64,000 bases of DNA from Aphanomyces cochlioides (GCA_019828595.1 JAHQRK010000021.1:186001-250000), one strand, 5' to 3'; shown: positions 1 to 11,927, numbered from the stretch's first letter. Notes: generated from the sequence alone by a model not told the origin. Program-made: numbers and translations.

Positions 1-1257
1 ATGACGTGGAATGACCATCTCACCTATCTCCACCACGTACAGAGCATGGCGAACGTCTCGAACGAGTTTGTACTTGATTGCTTGGCAATCCATGCCTGCC
101 CAAGCAAGAAAGACGAGTTGTTGGCCCACATCAACCCAGTTAACAAAAATACAGTCGAAGAGCAAACCAAGTTGATTGGCATTTTGACTCGAACTGCTGG
201 CACCGGGATCAACCAAGGAAAACGCAAACATCCACCACCAGCCGCGGCAAACTCGGCCTTGACCAATAAACCCAAAGACAACAAAAAACCAGCGAGCAAA
301 AGCAAGGACAAAGCCAAAGACAAACCAGCAGCGAAGGCCACACGCATCTGTGGCATTTGCAAGGATGGAAACTCGCATTTCTTCTCAGACTGTCCAATTG
401 TCAAGATGGGACAAAAAGCAAAAGCCAAACAAGGACAAATGACTGGTTCTACAAACCTAGCTTCCGCAATGTCAAAAAAAGGTGACGTGGTTATCAAAAG
501 AAACCCCGCGATAGCATCATACGTGATTGAAGAAATGGTCGCTGACGACGACGACGACTTCAATGTTGTCGCAGAAGGGTACCACACCGAAGACGAAGCT
601 ATAGCACATCGGTGTACCAACCCTGGAAGTGTGGCCTCTACAGAGTGGATTTGTGACTCTGGATGTACCCACCATCTTACCAATGATGAAGCATGGATTT
701 CCGACCCTGTGCCGTCAAACTTGCGCGTCCGCGTAGCAAACTCGACCGTCATCAAAGCAGCGAGCAAAGGATCGGCAACGTTGACTCTATTGGATGGTCG
801 ACAAATAAGGCTCCAAGATGTACACTATGTACCCTCACTCCAATCCAACTTGATGTCCATCTCGACACTAAACCGGAGCAAGATTGATGTTAAATTTGGC
901 GCCACAATCGACTTTGTGGACCGCTCCACCGGCGCAACATTGCTCCATGGATCACGCAACCAACGCCTTCCTGTCCTTGAACGCATGGCACCACCGACAC
1001 AGGTGGCGGAACCAACCGCTTTAACCTTCCACGTGTCACAATCCAAACGCACACTGGCCGAATGGCACGCCGCTCTGGGACACGTCTCCAAGCAAGCCTT
1101 GGTCAAATTGGCCGAGAAACTTGGCCCCGATGAAATGGATGTGACTCGTATCGTCCACGACTTGAAGGAGCCTTGTCTTGATTGCGCTTGCGGGAAACAA
1201 ACGCGAAATGCACAGCCAAAGGAGAATCTGCACCAACCGGTGAGCCAGGCGCAGTGA
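1..1257 (+). pseudogene. Copia gag and protease segment (partial)
   Basis: The frame is open from base 1, so the start may lie upstream. A Lys/Pro-rich basic stretch at about residues 75-112 precedes a zinc knuckle (CGIC then H then C, spacing C-x2-C-x5-H-x4-C, one residue longer than the usual C-x2-C-x4-H-x4-C). The retroviral-type aspartic protease has the motif WICDSGCTHHLTND near residue 217. The GAG-pre-integrase zinc-binding segment (EWHAALGHVS, then CLDCACGK) lies near residues 350-400. The reading frame is lost around 1205-1230, where the integrase continues in another frame. Loss of the frame makes this a dead gag-pol. Confidence 0.85.
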
Positions 1258-3743
1258 TATGCGCTGACTTACTTGGACCGATCACGCCCAGTGATCGAAA
1301 TAAGAACCGCTGGGTAGCCGTGTACGTCGACCACAATACCAAGTCCAAAGTAGCAGTGCCTATGAAGTTGAAGTCCCAACAACTTGAGGAGTTTATTACT
1401 TTCAAGAATCGTATCGAAAAACAGTTCGGCGTGCAGGTGAAAGTCCTACGTACTGACGGCGGTGGCGAATTCGTCTCTGAGGCCATGGACGCCTATTTGA
1501 AAGCAAATGGCATCAGAAAACAAACGGCACAACCGCATACCTCGGCCAGCAACGGAGAAGCCGAGAACGCAATTCGCACAATGGCAAACGACGCTCGCAC
1601 CTTCATGATGGGTTGTGATATCCCCATGAGCTTATGGGGATACGCCTTTCGCCACGCTACGTATAGCCGCAACAGCGTTCCCTGCAAAGGAAACGACGAC
1701 TGGGAATCTCCTCTCTTCAAACTTACGGGAAAGCACCCAAAGGTCAGTCATATCCTGCCATTTGGCAGCAATTGCACCGTCTACCAAGCGCCACAAGATA
1801 AGTCAATCGCACGTCGTGCCGACCTAGGCATCATTCTTGGTGTAAATGACGAGATCAAAGGATATGACGTATATATACCCCAACAGAACAAGGTCATTGC
1901 AACAAGAGACGTTCGCAACATCACGGCACCAACACCACGGCGCGACGTCGCCGAGTTTCTTGTGGGAACAAGCTTACCAAAAGCAAGCCAAATGACAAAT
2001 GAAATGAATAAGCCACTATCCGGAAAGGATGACGATTTACCGAAGGACCACAAGAAGGCCAAAATAGTCTCCAAGCCAGACCTCATCATCCGCACTCGAG
2101 CGCGGCGTACCAAGGAAGCAACAGCCGAGACAGGTGCATGCCTCAACGCCCATATGGCTGCGTACTTAGCAGCTGAGACAAAGAACTCGGCCTATATGAC
2201 CATCGCGGAGCCCAAAAACGTGAAGGAAGCTATGTCGTCCCCAGTAGCCAAGCAGTGGCGAAACTCCATGGTGAAGGAACTCGAAGGAATCGTAGGAAAC
2301 GGTGTCCTCGAAATCGTCCTGCGTCCAACAAAAACAAACGTAGTGGATCACAAAGGTCGTTTACGACCAAAAAGGGAAATATCGACAAATTCAAATCGAG
2401 ACTGGTGGCTCGGGGCTTTACCCAACGATATGGAGTTGACTACTCCAAGACCTTCGCTCCAGTGATCAAGCAAGCAAGTGTCCGTCTGCTGTTTGTTTTG
2501 GTGCCAAATATAATTGCGGCGTCCGTCACATGGACTTCCCACAGGCATACTTGCAAGCGAAGTCAGACCACGACATCTACTTCGAATTACCCAAAGAGTT
2601 GGGCGTCGACACTCAGAAGTACGTTGGAAAACTCATCAAGAGTATTTACGGACTGAAACAATCGGGTATGTTGTGGAACGAGGAAGTCAACGGCGCCCTC
2701 TTGAAATTTGGCTTTAGTCGTAGCAAAGTGGACCCATGCATCTACTTTCTGTGGAACGACAAAGGCTTGACACTTTGTGGACTTTACGTCGATGACCTGC
2801 TCATTTTCTCCCAAGATGATGATATGATGAGGAGCTTGACAGAAGAATTGACCTGCAAGTACAAGATTAAGGACCTCGGCGAGGTAAAGAGATGCCTGGG
2901 AATGAACGTAGAAGGCGGATTCTTCTTGGAACAATCAAATACAATTCAAGAACTACTGATTCGAAACAGCATGGCTGAAGTCAAGTCCTAGCCAACTCCG
3001 ATTGCCGTGGATCATGGTTTTTATGACGAAGCCGGCGAGTCAGAGATGTCTCAAACCGAGTTGCGAGAAATCGAGGTTCCTTGTTGTGGCTAGCTGGCTC
3101 GACACGTCCCGACATCTCAGTAGCTGTCAACATGCTGGCACGCCATGTATCAAAACACAATGCCAACCATGAGCGCGGTGCTAAACGCATCTTGCGTTAC
3201 CTAGCTGGTACCATGGTTGTTGGATTACTATTAATTCCCAACACTGAAAAGGACATCAAGACGGAAATCTTCTGCGATGCCGACTGGGCTGGAGACAAGA
3301 CAAATCGCCGATCGACTAGCGGATGTCTCATGACTGTCAACGGCTGTTCCGTTGCATGGTATTCCAAGCAGCAAGCGGTAGATGCTCTATCAACCATTGA
3401 AGCCGAGTACATTGCGTCCTCGGTTGGTGTTCAAGAATGCCTCTGGATCGACCAACTCATGGTCGAGTTGAATTTGAAAAATGTGGCACCAACGCAACTT
3501 TGGAACGACAATCAAAGCGCATTGAAGACGATGGAGAATGACATGGCCAAGTCACGCGCGAAACATATTGACATTCGTTTTCACTTTATTCGCGACGCTG
3601 TCAAGTCGCACAAGGTCAGAACCGGCTATTGCGAGACAGGGAAGATGCCTGCTGACATCTTTACAAAACCATTGTCTACCGAGCTGCATATGCGGTTGAA
3701 ACCATATATTGGGCATGAAGTCCAAGTCGGAAGTCAAGATTGA
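1182..3743 (+). pseudogene. Copia integrase, reverse transcriptase and RNase H, broken
   Basis: Integrase core at about 1250-1750 carries the acidic triad in ADLLGP, RTDGGGE and NGEAEN. RT begins near 2200 (VKEAMSSPVAKQWRNSM) and breaks; it continues in a second frame (KSRLVARGFTQRYGVDYSKT) and a third (MDFPQAYLQAKSDHDIYF, then the catalytic YVDDLLIF near 2785-2810). A TAG at 2989 and another frame change near 3070 precede the RNase H domain (CDADWAGD, STIEAEYIA, DNQSALK, KHIDIRFHFIRD), which ends at 3742. Each domain is well conserved, so the element died relatively recently. Confidence 0.88.
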
Positions 3744-3790
3744 GGTGGGCTGTTAGAATTCAACCTTGCCTTTCTCGGCATTCGCACTTC
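3738..3790 (+). repeat. Polypurine tract and start of copia 3' LTR
   Basis: AGATTGAGGTGGGC (3737-3750) is followed directly by TGTTAGAATT, matching the common copia arrangement of purine tract then LTR starting TGTTAGAA. No matching AATTCTAACA end was found downstream, and sequence related to a membrane-protein gene starts by about 3841, so the LTR is short or cut. Confidence 0.55.
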
Positions 3791-3840
3791 ATTAGTATCT
3801 TTGCACATCTTCCATAAACTGATGCAATACACTTCCGGAT

Positions 3841-4122
3841 TTACATTGTTGTGCACAGCCAAGACGTTGGCCCCGCACCACCGCTTGGATTCCCGCACGC
3901 CGTCCCCTTGGTCCTATCCGAAGCCACCCTTCCAGGGCGACTTCTTGTATATAGCACGTAGCCTGACATGACACAGCGGAAGAGGAACTTGACCCACGTG
4001 GACTCGGGCGTCTCGACCACACCAGCGACTACCCACACATCATATCGAGTCGGCCCAGTTTCAACTATCCAATTGCATTGTTCACCAACTGTCATAGTGA
4101 GAATGAAATTGCGCTGGCACAT
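3841..4122 (-). pseudogene. Fragment of multi-pass membrane protein family (middle part)
   Basis: The minus-strand reading MCQRNFILTMTVGEQCNW, then VETPESTWVKFLF, then MSGYVLY aligns with the same region of the copies at 4432-5385 (minus) and 55614-57600 (plus). After MSGYVLY the frame is lost; the expected basic YYRHY segment is not readable. Function of the family is unknown. Its own N-terminal part lies next to it on the opposite strand (4128-4345), so this copy has been rearranged. Confidence 0.65.
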
Positions 4123-4127
4123 TTGCC

Positions 4128-4345
4128 AAGGCTGGGTTGGCCCAAGCCGCCCTCCATCGTGGAAGACTTTCGAGGAATACGTTAACGAGACAGCCTCGTT
4201 TTATCAACAAGTTTACAACATTGACACGCTAGGCCCAGGTCAACTTAGCCATCGAGATGTCGCAACCAACTCGTTTGGGATGCGTCATGAGATGACTTTA
4301 CCATTTGGAGTCCCTCAGGACGATGCCATGAACTATATCCAGGTA
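4128..4345 (+). pseudogene. Fragment of the same membrane protein family (N-terminal part), inverted
   Basis: The plus-strand reading PPSWKTFEEYVNETASFYQQ, then VATNSFGMRHEMTLPFGV matches PPSTWNTFEEYVNTTV and VCSNSYGMRHDMAMP on the minus strand near 4960-5080, and resembles TSSNSFAVRYVLEVPHAI at 55690-55740. It lies head to head with the middle part of the same gene at 3841-4122. An inversion inside the gene is the simplest reading. Confidence 0.6.
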
Positions 4346-4431
4346 ACAAAATTGACCTAGATATGATGCCATCGCGATGTTAGCCTCGATATTTTACGGT
4401 CATGGAATTCGAACTTTCGCCTTGGCGTTCC

Positions 4432-5385
4432 TCACGTCGAATGAAACACAGCGCCAGCAACTTCTTGGAATTGCGTCACACCGATAATCGCAAGCGCACA
4501 ATACGCAACCCCCAACCATGTATCTAGAGCCATGTCAAACGCGACGATCGGATCACACAAAATCGCATAAGTTGGATCCCCGACGACGATTTGATAGCGA
4601 ACGTACTCGGGGGCAATCCCAATGCGTTGTAAATTTGACAGAAGGACACGGTAGTGGCGATAGTAGCTCTTCCATAGCACATACAATACATAGCCCGTCA
4701 TGAGACTGCGGATGACAAACTTGACCCAAATCGACTTGGGTGTCTCGAAAGTAGTCGCGGCCCCCCACACGGTGTATTCATGAAGCTTGGTTTCTTCAAT
4801 CCAAATGCAGAAGTCACCGATTGGAATGGTCAACATGATATCGTGTTGCCACGGCTGGAGCTCCATTCGTCGTGTTGCGTTGGATGTGAGGAAATCAACA
4901 ACAAAAGTCCGCATAACGGCATAGCCATGTCATGCCGCATTCCATACGAGTTGGAGCAGACGTCTCGAGTGCTAAACTGGCCAGGTCTCAATGTGTCGTT
5001 GTTGAAAAAGCGCTGAAAGTGACCGACTGTTGTATTGACGTATTCTTCAAATGTGTTCCACGTCGAAGGCGGGAGCCACGCCACCAGGATACGGCTCGGT
5101 GAGATACGCCATAAAGGGCTACAAGTCGGTCCATGCATCTATCAGGCAACCAGAAAACCAATTGCGACGCACCGTCGATGCCAGATTTAAGACAAAGATC
5201 GCATTATACGCGAGCGACCAGAACGTACATGATGCAGAGGCTGTACTTGGTCGACGAAGTTCATACTCTTTGGACATGACCCCAGTGAAATTTCGCCGAC
5301 AGGTCGCATCGGTGATAATTGTGACGGTTTTTCTATTGTCCAATTTCACACAACTTCCCCCAGCGTCCGAGGGACGGCAAGCCAA
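4432..5385 (-). pseudogene. Multi-pass membrane protein family member, frameshifted
   Basis: Read on the minus strand: an N-terminal part with a hydrophobic stretch (SLAYNAIFVLNLAS, about 5180-5230) in one frame; a shift near 5140 to a frame reading RILVAWLPPSTWNTFEEYVN; and a further one-base shift near 4910 to MRTFVVDFLTSNATRR through SYYRHYRVLLSNLQRIG and VAYCALAIIGV. The last part is 160 residues without a stop and contains two or three likely membrane segments. The family is recognised here only by comparison with the copies at 3.8-4.3 kb and 55.6-57.6 kb. No function can be named. At least two frameshifts make it a pseudogene unless introns or sequence errors explain them. Confidence 0.6.
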
Positions 5386-5502
5386 ATCTCCCAGCGAGGA
5401 CAGTAAGTAGGAAACAAACGAGGATTAGATTTAGTTAATCCACAAAATCGATCAAAGTGCACAAGTTGGACATTCGACAACATAAACTGGTGACGAGCTT
5501 TT

Positions 5503-7334
5503 CTAGGCAGTCAAACTGGCTTTGAGTTGATCTTTGGTCATACTGCGCGTTGGCACGTTGGGATTGTCCTCCGCGGTGACGTAGTTGCACCAGACGAGGT
5601 TGTCGTTACCACACTTGGCCCAGCCGCACCCGATTTTCGTCACGCCTGGGCTCATCATGTTTGTAAACGTGACGCAATTACTGCTGCATTTGCGACTGCT
5701 GTAGTTCCAATAGGGTTCACCTTGGTTGTACCAGCTCCAAGCCGCACCTAGGGTTTTCAAACAAGCATCTCCTGTACAAGCTTGATACCCCGCAAAGTTT
5801 TGCCACCCAGCTACACCGCCCGTGGTGTAACCAGGGCAGCTATCGGCGAACTTTTGCAGTTGAGCCGACAACGCAGCGTCCCAAGTGACCGGTTGAGACC
5901 ATGCGCAGCACGGATCTTGTTGGTTTGGGATAGGAGTTGGCCTTGCACACCAGTAACGCCTTTGGATGGAGCTGGGGTCGATGTTGGTTTGGCCGGCGTC
6001 GGCGACGGCTTCACAGTTGGCGAAGGAGCTGGTGCTTTGGTTGTGGTTGGTGGGGGAGTTCGTGCAGAAGACGAAGGGACGGGGACACTCGACGATGGAG
6101 TTGGGAGGACAGTTGATGGCGACGACGTTGTGGTTGGCACCGTAGTGGGGTCATCAGTTGATGGAGAAGGGGTGGGTTGGCTTGTCGAAGGGACCGGTGC
6201 AACGGTAGATGGAGAGATCGTCGTTGGCTTGACCGTTGGCGCTGTCGTCGTCGTGGGGGCTTTGGTCGTCGGGGCGGTCTTCAAGTCTGGGTAGTAGATG
6301 AAGTCGGCGAGATTTCACATGCCTTTGCCACCGACACCACGTTGGAGATAGATGTAGCCTTTCTCGCCCCACCATGTGCCCCACGAGTTTTTGATCTTGA
6401 AGTAGTCGCCATCGCTATTGGTACCATAGCCTACAGCAATGACAGCATGGTCCGACTCGGCGCCAGGACAGTGCGTGACAAGACCGCCTTCGTAGTTGTG
6501 CCACACGGGGTTCGCAGATTCCACCCGTGACAGTCACAGGCTGCGTGTTGAGGATCTTCATGAGAGCACTTTCTCCTCGGTCTTGCACCGTCGCTCCTAG
6601 AGAAAGCGTCTTCTTGTCGCACGTCGTCTAGCAAGTTCCCGTCACTTCCGACTGGCCAGACGTGTACGGGTACGCCGATTCAAGACACATGCCTTTGCGT
6701 TCAAAGTCCATGGCCCATCCTGGATAGTCACCGTCGCATCCATGGCTTTGGGTGTTGTCGCAGCTCACGACTTGTTGCTCCGACAAGCCAAGAGGTCCCC
6801 CGTTGCGAGACAATGGGCGAATTCAGACGTCCCAAGACTCGAGAACGCCCAGCACGAGCCACACTGGCCTTGGTCTCGCACTGGCGGGTTGCATTTGTTG
6901 GTCGACCAGTCGATGGACGACGCCAAGATGGTCGCGTCTTCAACGTTGGACTCTGGCTTCGCCTGCGTGGCGTTGCTCCCTGCAAACGAGTTCTTGAAGA
7001 TCTTGTCGAATTCAGCTTGGGTGAGCAACGCAAAGACATTGTTGGCGCTGAATCTGGTACTCGGATTGTTCTTTTGCGCTTCCGCAACGTCTTGGAGTGT
7101 GTTGTGGAATCGGGCGAGTTCGTCGTCCGTGTGTGAATCCAACAGACTGGCCGACTCGGTGTTGGTCGTATTGTGAAGGACCCCATGTTCACTCGCGATG
7201 GAGGCAAACTGAGCCTTCCACTTGGCGAGTTGGTCCTTCACGTCGGTTTGTTGGTCGACACTGAGCGACGAGTAGACCACTCGCGCGACGGCCGACGTGG
7301 ACAACGTCGAGACGAAGAGGAGGCTAGTCTTCAT
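5503..7334 (-). pseudogene. Secreted papain-CAP fusion protease, multiply broken (copy A)
   Basis: The ATG at 7334 begins a signal peptide MKTSLLFVSTLSTS followed by an I29-like prodomain and a papain domain with QGQCGSCWAFSS (catalytic Cys kept). Lesions in order: a frameshift just after ATGDLLA near 6810; a TAG near 6625 at the end of GTC; another frame change before HNYEGGLV; and a TGA at about 6315 right after GGKGM, where intact copies have Cys. The Thr/Pro linker reads on from about 6284, and a frameshift near 5880 (after IRAAHGL) precedes the CAP domain, which ends at 5503 with MTKDQLKASLTA. At least five lesions show long disuse. The CAP part is also more diverged than in other copies. 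Confidence 0.88.
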
Positions 7335-7356
7335 AGTGCTTGGTGAACGCCAGACA

Positions 7357-7412
7357 AAGTTGAACAATGGACTTGTTGGATCCGAAATCGAACACCGCGT
7401 AGAGGCTTGGCT
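7357..7412 (-). promoter_or_regulatory. Promoter of copy A: upstream box and initiator-like site
   Basis: Read on the minus strand, AGCCAAGCCTCTAC (7412-7399) lies 65 bases before the ATG, and GTCCATTGTTCAACTTTG overlaps 7376-7359. The first box recurs before copies C, D, G and I; the second resembles the oomycete initiator. Confidence 0.5.
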
Positions 7413-7639
7413 GTACTGGTTGACAAAAGACCAAAGCTCGCATGTTACAACCGTGTGGATTGCATCTGCCATGTGATTCCAAGTGCGTTGCTCACACTGC
7501 GTGATTGTCCATACCTTTGGAGGCGAAACCACACCAAAGACAAGGTTGCTTTGATCAACCAACTCGAGACTCCACGGGGCAACAAACAACCGCTTTATTG
7601 AATCCAGTGGTTGCCGCCGTGTCTTCCTGGGACAACGCA

Positions 7640-10600
7640 TGCGTTATGCAACGTGTCGAGCGTACGATCAACTTTCCGAGGAAATTGTAAAAACACGTTG
7701 CCCATCCGTCAACACCATGCGCAGTCCAGGCGGCTTGACAGATGGCGCTTGATAGTACACCCATGCTCAGCTCGATGCGTGAGAAATAGAGGACAGGTCG
7801 CAGAGCACATGGATCGAGTTTTCGCCAGGATTAGCACGGTTGGTAATCAATGTCTTATAGTTTGAATTGGCAGATTGTCGACAGTGGGGTGGTCTAACTC
7901 GAAGCTAGTGGCCATACTTTCAAGCAGCAAGCTGTACTCTACGTGATGTACTTGGTGGCATACCTTAGGTCGCATCAGAGGAGGACGAAAGATTTGTATT
8001 TATCTTGGTGCAAAGTTGTTGAATGTCAAGTGTATGTACGGGTCAGCCGGTATGAAATACAGTGCAATGTCATGGGTCATTTCGATCCTTTCCTTCCAAC
8101 TCTTTGGATGCGCATTACAGTGATAAATTTGATGAGGAGCCGACCGACGACCCGCAAATCATGCGCAAAGACACCCCATCTTTATCCTGCTAGGACAAAG
8201 ATTTAGCGGCGAAGTGCGATAGAGACGCCAACCCGTGGCAAGAGACAGCTCTACCCGACGACTTGAATTCAACTACACGATGGTTGACAAGCTCGATGAA
8301 ACGCGCGTCGCCCGTGAAATGAATGCTTTGTTGAAGGACAAACGTGAGCGGTGATGCGAGCGATAGCCTCGTGGCTTCAGCCCGTCTTTGTGGGCATTGG
8401 GACCCTGAAAGGAGAGAATGGGGCACGATGGATCATCTTGTCATTTTGCCTGGTCAACATGATGAATGCCAACGAGAAGGAAGAAATGCAATGCTATACA
8501 GTACTAGTACATATAACTGACCGCCGTAGCTCCACTTGATATCTCCTTAATTGTGCCAGAGCCAGCCAGCGCCAACGCAGTAGAACAACGATTGCAGCTA
8601 TAACTTGGGTATCACAGCTCAAATCTTCTTGCCCAGTGAAGCCCATGAGCCCCCCCGTGGCTTGTTTTGACATGTTGACGTAGCAGTACGCCCAATACAA
8701 GCCATTCACCCTGGTGGGTTGTGCTTGCTTGTGCATAGATGTCCTTGGTGGAATTCACCAGACCCAACAGTGACTTTCCGCGGACTAAAGCAGATGCAAT
8801 ACAACGCAGACTTCCACTTTGAGAGTTGATTCTTCCTATCCGTTGTTTCATCGACAAACGACGAGATTGCACGGCCCTAGCTTGCGTGTTGCATGCAACC
8901 TCGTGGACTTTGTAGATTGGCATCTATTCTCTTCACCATATGAGGCAGTGGGCTGGTCTACATTTAATAGATAATTCCGCGAAATGGACCAACTCGACGA
9001 AAATGCACGCCGACAAACTTGAAGAGAGATTTCTCCCATGGCGCCGGTGAAATACCAAGATCGTTGCTGGACTACTGCGACCTAGTACGTGCTGAGCAAT
9101 GCTGGGGTCAATAGGATGAACCCGATCTAGCTCAACGCAGGATTGTAAAAACACGCTCCTGTGTGGGTCAAACCGTCAACAATTTGCCGCCAAGGCTGGA
9201 AGTTACGGGTATCGAATTGTTCAAGGGTTTGTTATGGGTGGCTGGTACGACTGAAGTGGTGTCGACCAACTCGAGTCGGTGCATTACCGTGCACCTGTTT
9301 GGATGCGCTTTCAATGGAGAGACCAGACTTGAGAAATCCTCTGGAGAAATCGTTATCACAAGCGAAATGCAAGACAAAATCGACAATTAACTGTCAAGAT
9401 TTCACACAAAATCGCAACAACCGACGGGCGTGACATCTCGGTAGGAATTTGCAGTACGCTTTGCTTTGAGCTTACAGTATGTCCACCATCTCATGCGATG
9501 GATTCGACCTTGGTTGACTCCCTTCCAACCTCATCTGCACGTATATGTTGGCTTGGGCGGTGTACTTAGTGTTGTCCGTGCAAGGCACATTTTCCATGCT
9601 AAAACGCCATGATGGGCATAGTTTTCAAAGCTAAAGAAGGATTTGAGACTTGTTTGACTTTGAGGCTACAAGATATACGATTTACAATAGCGTGTTGCTT
9701 TAACTCGATGTTGGTAGAGCATGCAATCGGTAAATCGAGATGTGGTGACGTTTTTGGATCAATGCACGAAACAATCATCAGGTTCGAACAAAGCTGTCGT
9801 TCAAAATGGACATATTTCCCGAATCGACCCAGTCCATGACCTCGTCAACTCTGCTAGAGCCCTCCTTCCTGGCGGCAAGTCAAGCGTGCATTGGTGAAGA
9901 TTGCCTAGTTGGCATATTTCATCACGGGAGATGGAAACACAGACTTGCTTTTCACCAAATGCGTGCCGTTCGAGCTAGGGTAGTGGTGTAAAATGACAAT
10001 GCGCAATAGCCGCATCCATTCCCAGCTAATTTCAACCACCGCCCGTAGCACCAGACAATCAAGAATATCAATTCACTGCAAATGGCGAGCGCAAGTTGCC
10101 AGAGCGCGCATCCTTAAAGTTGCACGACTTGCTGTTACCACGGCTTTCACTTGATGCCTGGGATCAATTGCTCGAGTTTAGACGCAACGTCCCCATGGTG
10201 TCTTTTTGCGTACTTAGGTGCATCATTACATCATGCAGTAAAAAAACACGATGGGTGTGCGGCTCTGGCGGTGATACCATGACGTGGAGAGCGTCCCTGC
10301 AAGAATTCTGTACTCGGATTTCGTTGTGGGGAGATGGAGGGAATCGGTGTCAATTTTTGCGTGCTGTCTGCCATGTTGTCGCTCCCATTTTCCTAGCTTG
10401 ACTTGGACATTCCTCCATGGGAGAATTCCGCTGACAAGGCCATTGCGACACTGAGATCGAGTGGGTAAAGCATTCAATGCAGCCAAATCTATCATATGGT
10501 CAAAGTTGTTGTGACTTGGGAGCGCAGGGTTATACTTTGCAACATTGCAATTCTCCAGAATCGTCTGTCGTCGACCAGAAACGCCAACCTGTCGCCTGAT
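7640..10600. other. No recognisable gene; about 3 kb of noncoding sequence
   Basis: Only short unrelated open frames occur, none with a domain or a homologous copy elsewhere in the window. Weak similarity between 8280-8310 and 8985-9010 on the minus strand (RFIELVNH and FVELVHF) may be an old relic but is too thin to call. Confidence 0.5.
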
Positions 10601-10627
10601 AACGCAGCAGTGGGTCCGACCGGCAGG

Positions 10628-10645
10628 TCATTATCAAATTTGCTC
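10628..10645 (+). promoter_or_regulatory. Initiator-like site of the protease at 10656
   Basis: TCATTATCAAATTTG (10628-10642) sits 13 bases before the ATG and fits the oomycete initiator consensus GCTCATTYBNCAWTTT. The untranslated leader would be very short, as is usual in oomycetes. Confidence 0.55.
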
Positions 10646-10655
10646 CCAACTTGGC

Positions 10656-11927
10656 ATGAAAAGCAACCTCCTCATTGCCTTGACGCTGTGCGCATCCACA
10701 TTTGCCTCCCGTGCCGCTTTCTCCTCGCTCAGCGCCATCGAACAAGCGGATGTGATTGCCCAACTCGCAAAGTGGAAGGCTCAATACGCTCGTCTTGCGA
10801 TTGAACGTGGCTTGGTGCCGCAAACCATGCTCGAATCGATCGGTCTCGTGGATTCCCACACGGACGACGAGCTTGATCGCTTCTACAACACGCTTCAAGA
10901 CGTTGCGGAGGCTCAAAAGAGCAACCCGGATGCGGAATTCAGTCCCTTCAATGTGTTTGCCCTGCTCACGCAAGCGGAATTCGACAAGATCTACAAGACA
11001 ACATTCGTTGGCAAAAACACGACCGCGGCGGCGCCAGTCTCGGCAACGGAATCGGCGACAGAGGTAGCTCCATCGATCGACTGGGCGACCAGCGCATGCA
11101 ACCCGCCAGTGCGAGACCAAGGCCAGTGTGGTTCGTGCTGGGCCTTCTCGAGCGTCGGCACTTCTGAATTTGCTCATTGCCTGGCGACGGGCCAACTCTT
11201 GGACTTGTCGGAGCAGCAAGTCGTGAGCTGTGACACCCAAAGCCACGGCTGTGATGGCGGATATGCATCGTGGGCCATGAACTTTGAGCGCCAAGGACTC
11301 TGTCTTGAAAATGACTATCCCTACACGTCGGGCGAGTCGGAAGCGACTGGAACTTGTCAGACGAGCTGCACCAAGAAGTCGCTCACGCTTGGCAAGACGG
11401 TCGAATCGAGCGGGGAAGACACCATTGTGTCTGTCCTCAACACGCAGCCTGTGACGGTGTACGTCGTCGCGGGCAATTCCGTGTGGCGCAACTACGAAAG
11501 CGGCGTCGTCAGCTCGTGCCCAGACGCAGAAACGGACCATGCAGTCATCGCTGTGGGCTATGACGATAAGTCGTTCAAGCTCAAAAACTCGTGGGGTTCC
11601 TGGTGGGGTGACAATGGGTATATCTACTTGCAACGTGGCACCGGTGGCTCTGGGACGTGTCGAGTTGGCGAGTTTGTAGCGTATCCCGACTTGAACACCG
11701 TCCCAACGACTCCATCGACGTCGAATCCAACCACCTTGCAGCCGACTGCCGCGCCAACGACCACCCCCGTCGTGAAACCCACAAAGACTCCAACGACCGC
11801 CAAGCCAACCAAGACGCCAAAACCTACCAAGACGCCAAACCAACCACGACTCGTGCTTCCTAACCATGTTAATGCAACATTGAATTCTCCCACAAGTCTA
11901 CCGATTGTTCCAAGTCCAAACTCATGA
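10656..11927 (+). CDS. Secreted C1 papain-like cysteine protease with Thr/Pro tail, no C-terminal domain (copy B)
   Basis: 423 residues. The start at 10656 is chosen because it gives a signal peptide (MKSNLLIALTLCASTFAS) and lies just after the initiator; the open frame itself begins further upstream at a non-ATG codon. Prodomain of I29 type at about residues 24-115 (QLAKWKAQYARL, ELDRFYNTLQDV, FNVFALLTQAEFDK). Papain domain about 140-350: QGQCGSCWAFSS with catalytic Cys161, His295 in [10 protein letters not shown], Asn311 in KLKNSWG. The tail is a short Thr/Lys/Pro repeat (PTKTPKPTKTP) that ends abruptly in an unrelated stretch, where other copies continue into a CAP domain; the tail may therefore be truncated. 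Predicted to act outside the cell on proteins. No frame break seen. Confidence 0.9.
   Translation: MKSNLLIALTLCASTFASRAAFSSLSAIEQADVIAQLAKWKAQYARLAIERGLVPQTMLESIGLVDSHTDDELDRFYNTLQDVAEAQKSNPDAEFSPFNVFALLTQAEFDKIYKTTFVGKNTTAAAPVSATESATEVAPSIDWATSACNPPVRDQGQCGSCWAFSSVGTSEFAHCLATGQLLDLSEQQVVSCDTQSHGCDGGYASWAMNFERQGLCLENDYPYTSGESEATGTCQTSCTKKSLTLGKTVESSGEDTIVSVLNTQPVTVYVVAGNSVWRNYESGVVSSCPDAETDHAVIAVGYDDKSFKLKNSWGSWWGDNGYIYLQRGTGGSGTCRVGEFVAYPDLNTVPTTPSTSNPTTLQPTAAPTTTPVVKPTKTPTTAKPTKTPKPTKTPNQPRLVLPNHVNATLNSPTSLPIVPSPNS

Larger units (their letters stand above)
1..3790 (+). mobile_element. Ty1/copia-type LTR retrotransposon, 5' part outside window, decayed
   Basis: Domain order is gag zinc knuckle, aspartic protease, GAG-pre-integrase, integrase, reverse transcriptase, RNase H, which is the copia order with integrase before RT. 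The coding region ends at about 3742, followed by a purine-rich tract (3738-3750) and TGTTAGAATT at 3751, a typical start of a copia LTR. The far end of this 3' LTR could not be found, so it is probably truncated; the 5' LTR lies before the window. At least four frame breaks and stops separate the pol domains, so this copy cannot be autonomous. Confidence 0.9.

Noticed and set aside
1182..1257. Programmed frameshift between gag and pol in the copia element
   Set aside because: The frame change falls between the GAG-pre-integrase and integrase parts, not at the gag end, and further random breaks follow, so decay is the simpler reading.
5503..7334. Introns as an explanation for the breaks in copy A
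   Set aside because: Breaks coincide with conserved codons (a stop in place of Cys after GGKGM) and homologues run without introns there.
7640..10545. Several 60-100 codon open frames in the gap before copy B
   Set aside because: Mostly non-ATG starts, no domain, no paralogue in the window, no initiator-like site.
10530..11867. A 445-codon open frame on the minus strand across protease copy B
   Set aside because: It is the antisense of a conserved papain gene; similar antisense frames appear opposite every protease copy (for example 33725-35335, 19589-20428, 26388-27317) because of codon bias. Arg-rich translations have no domain.
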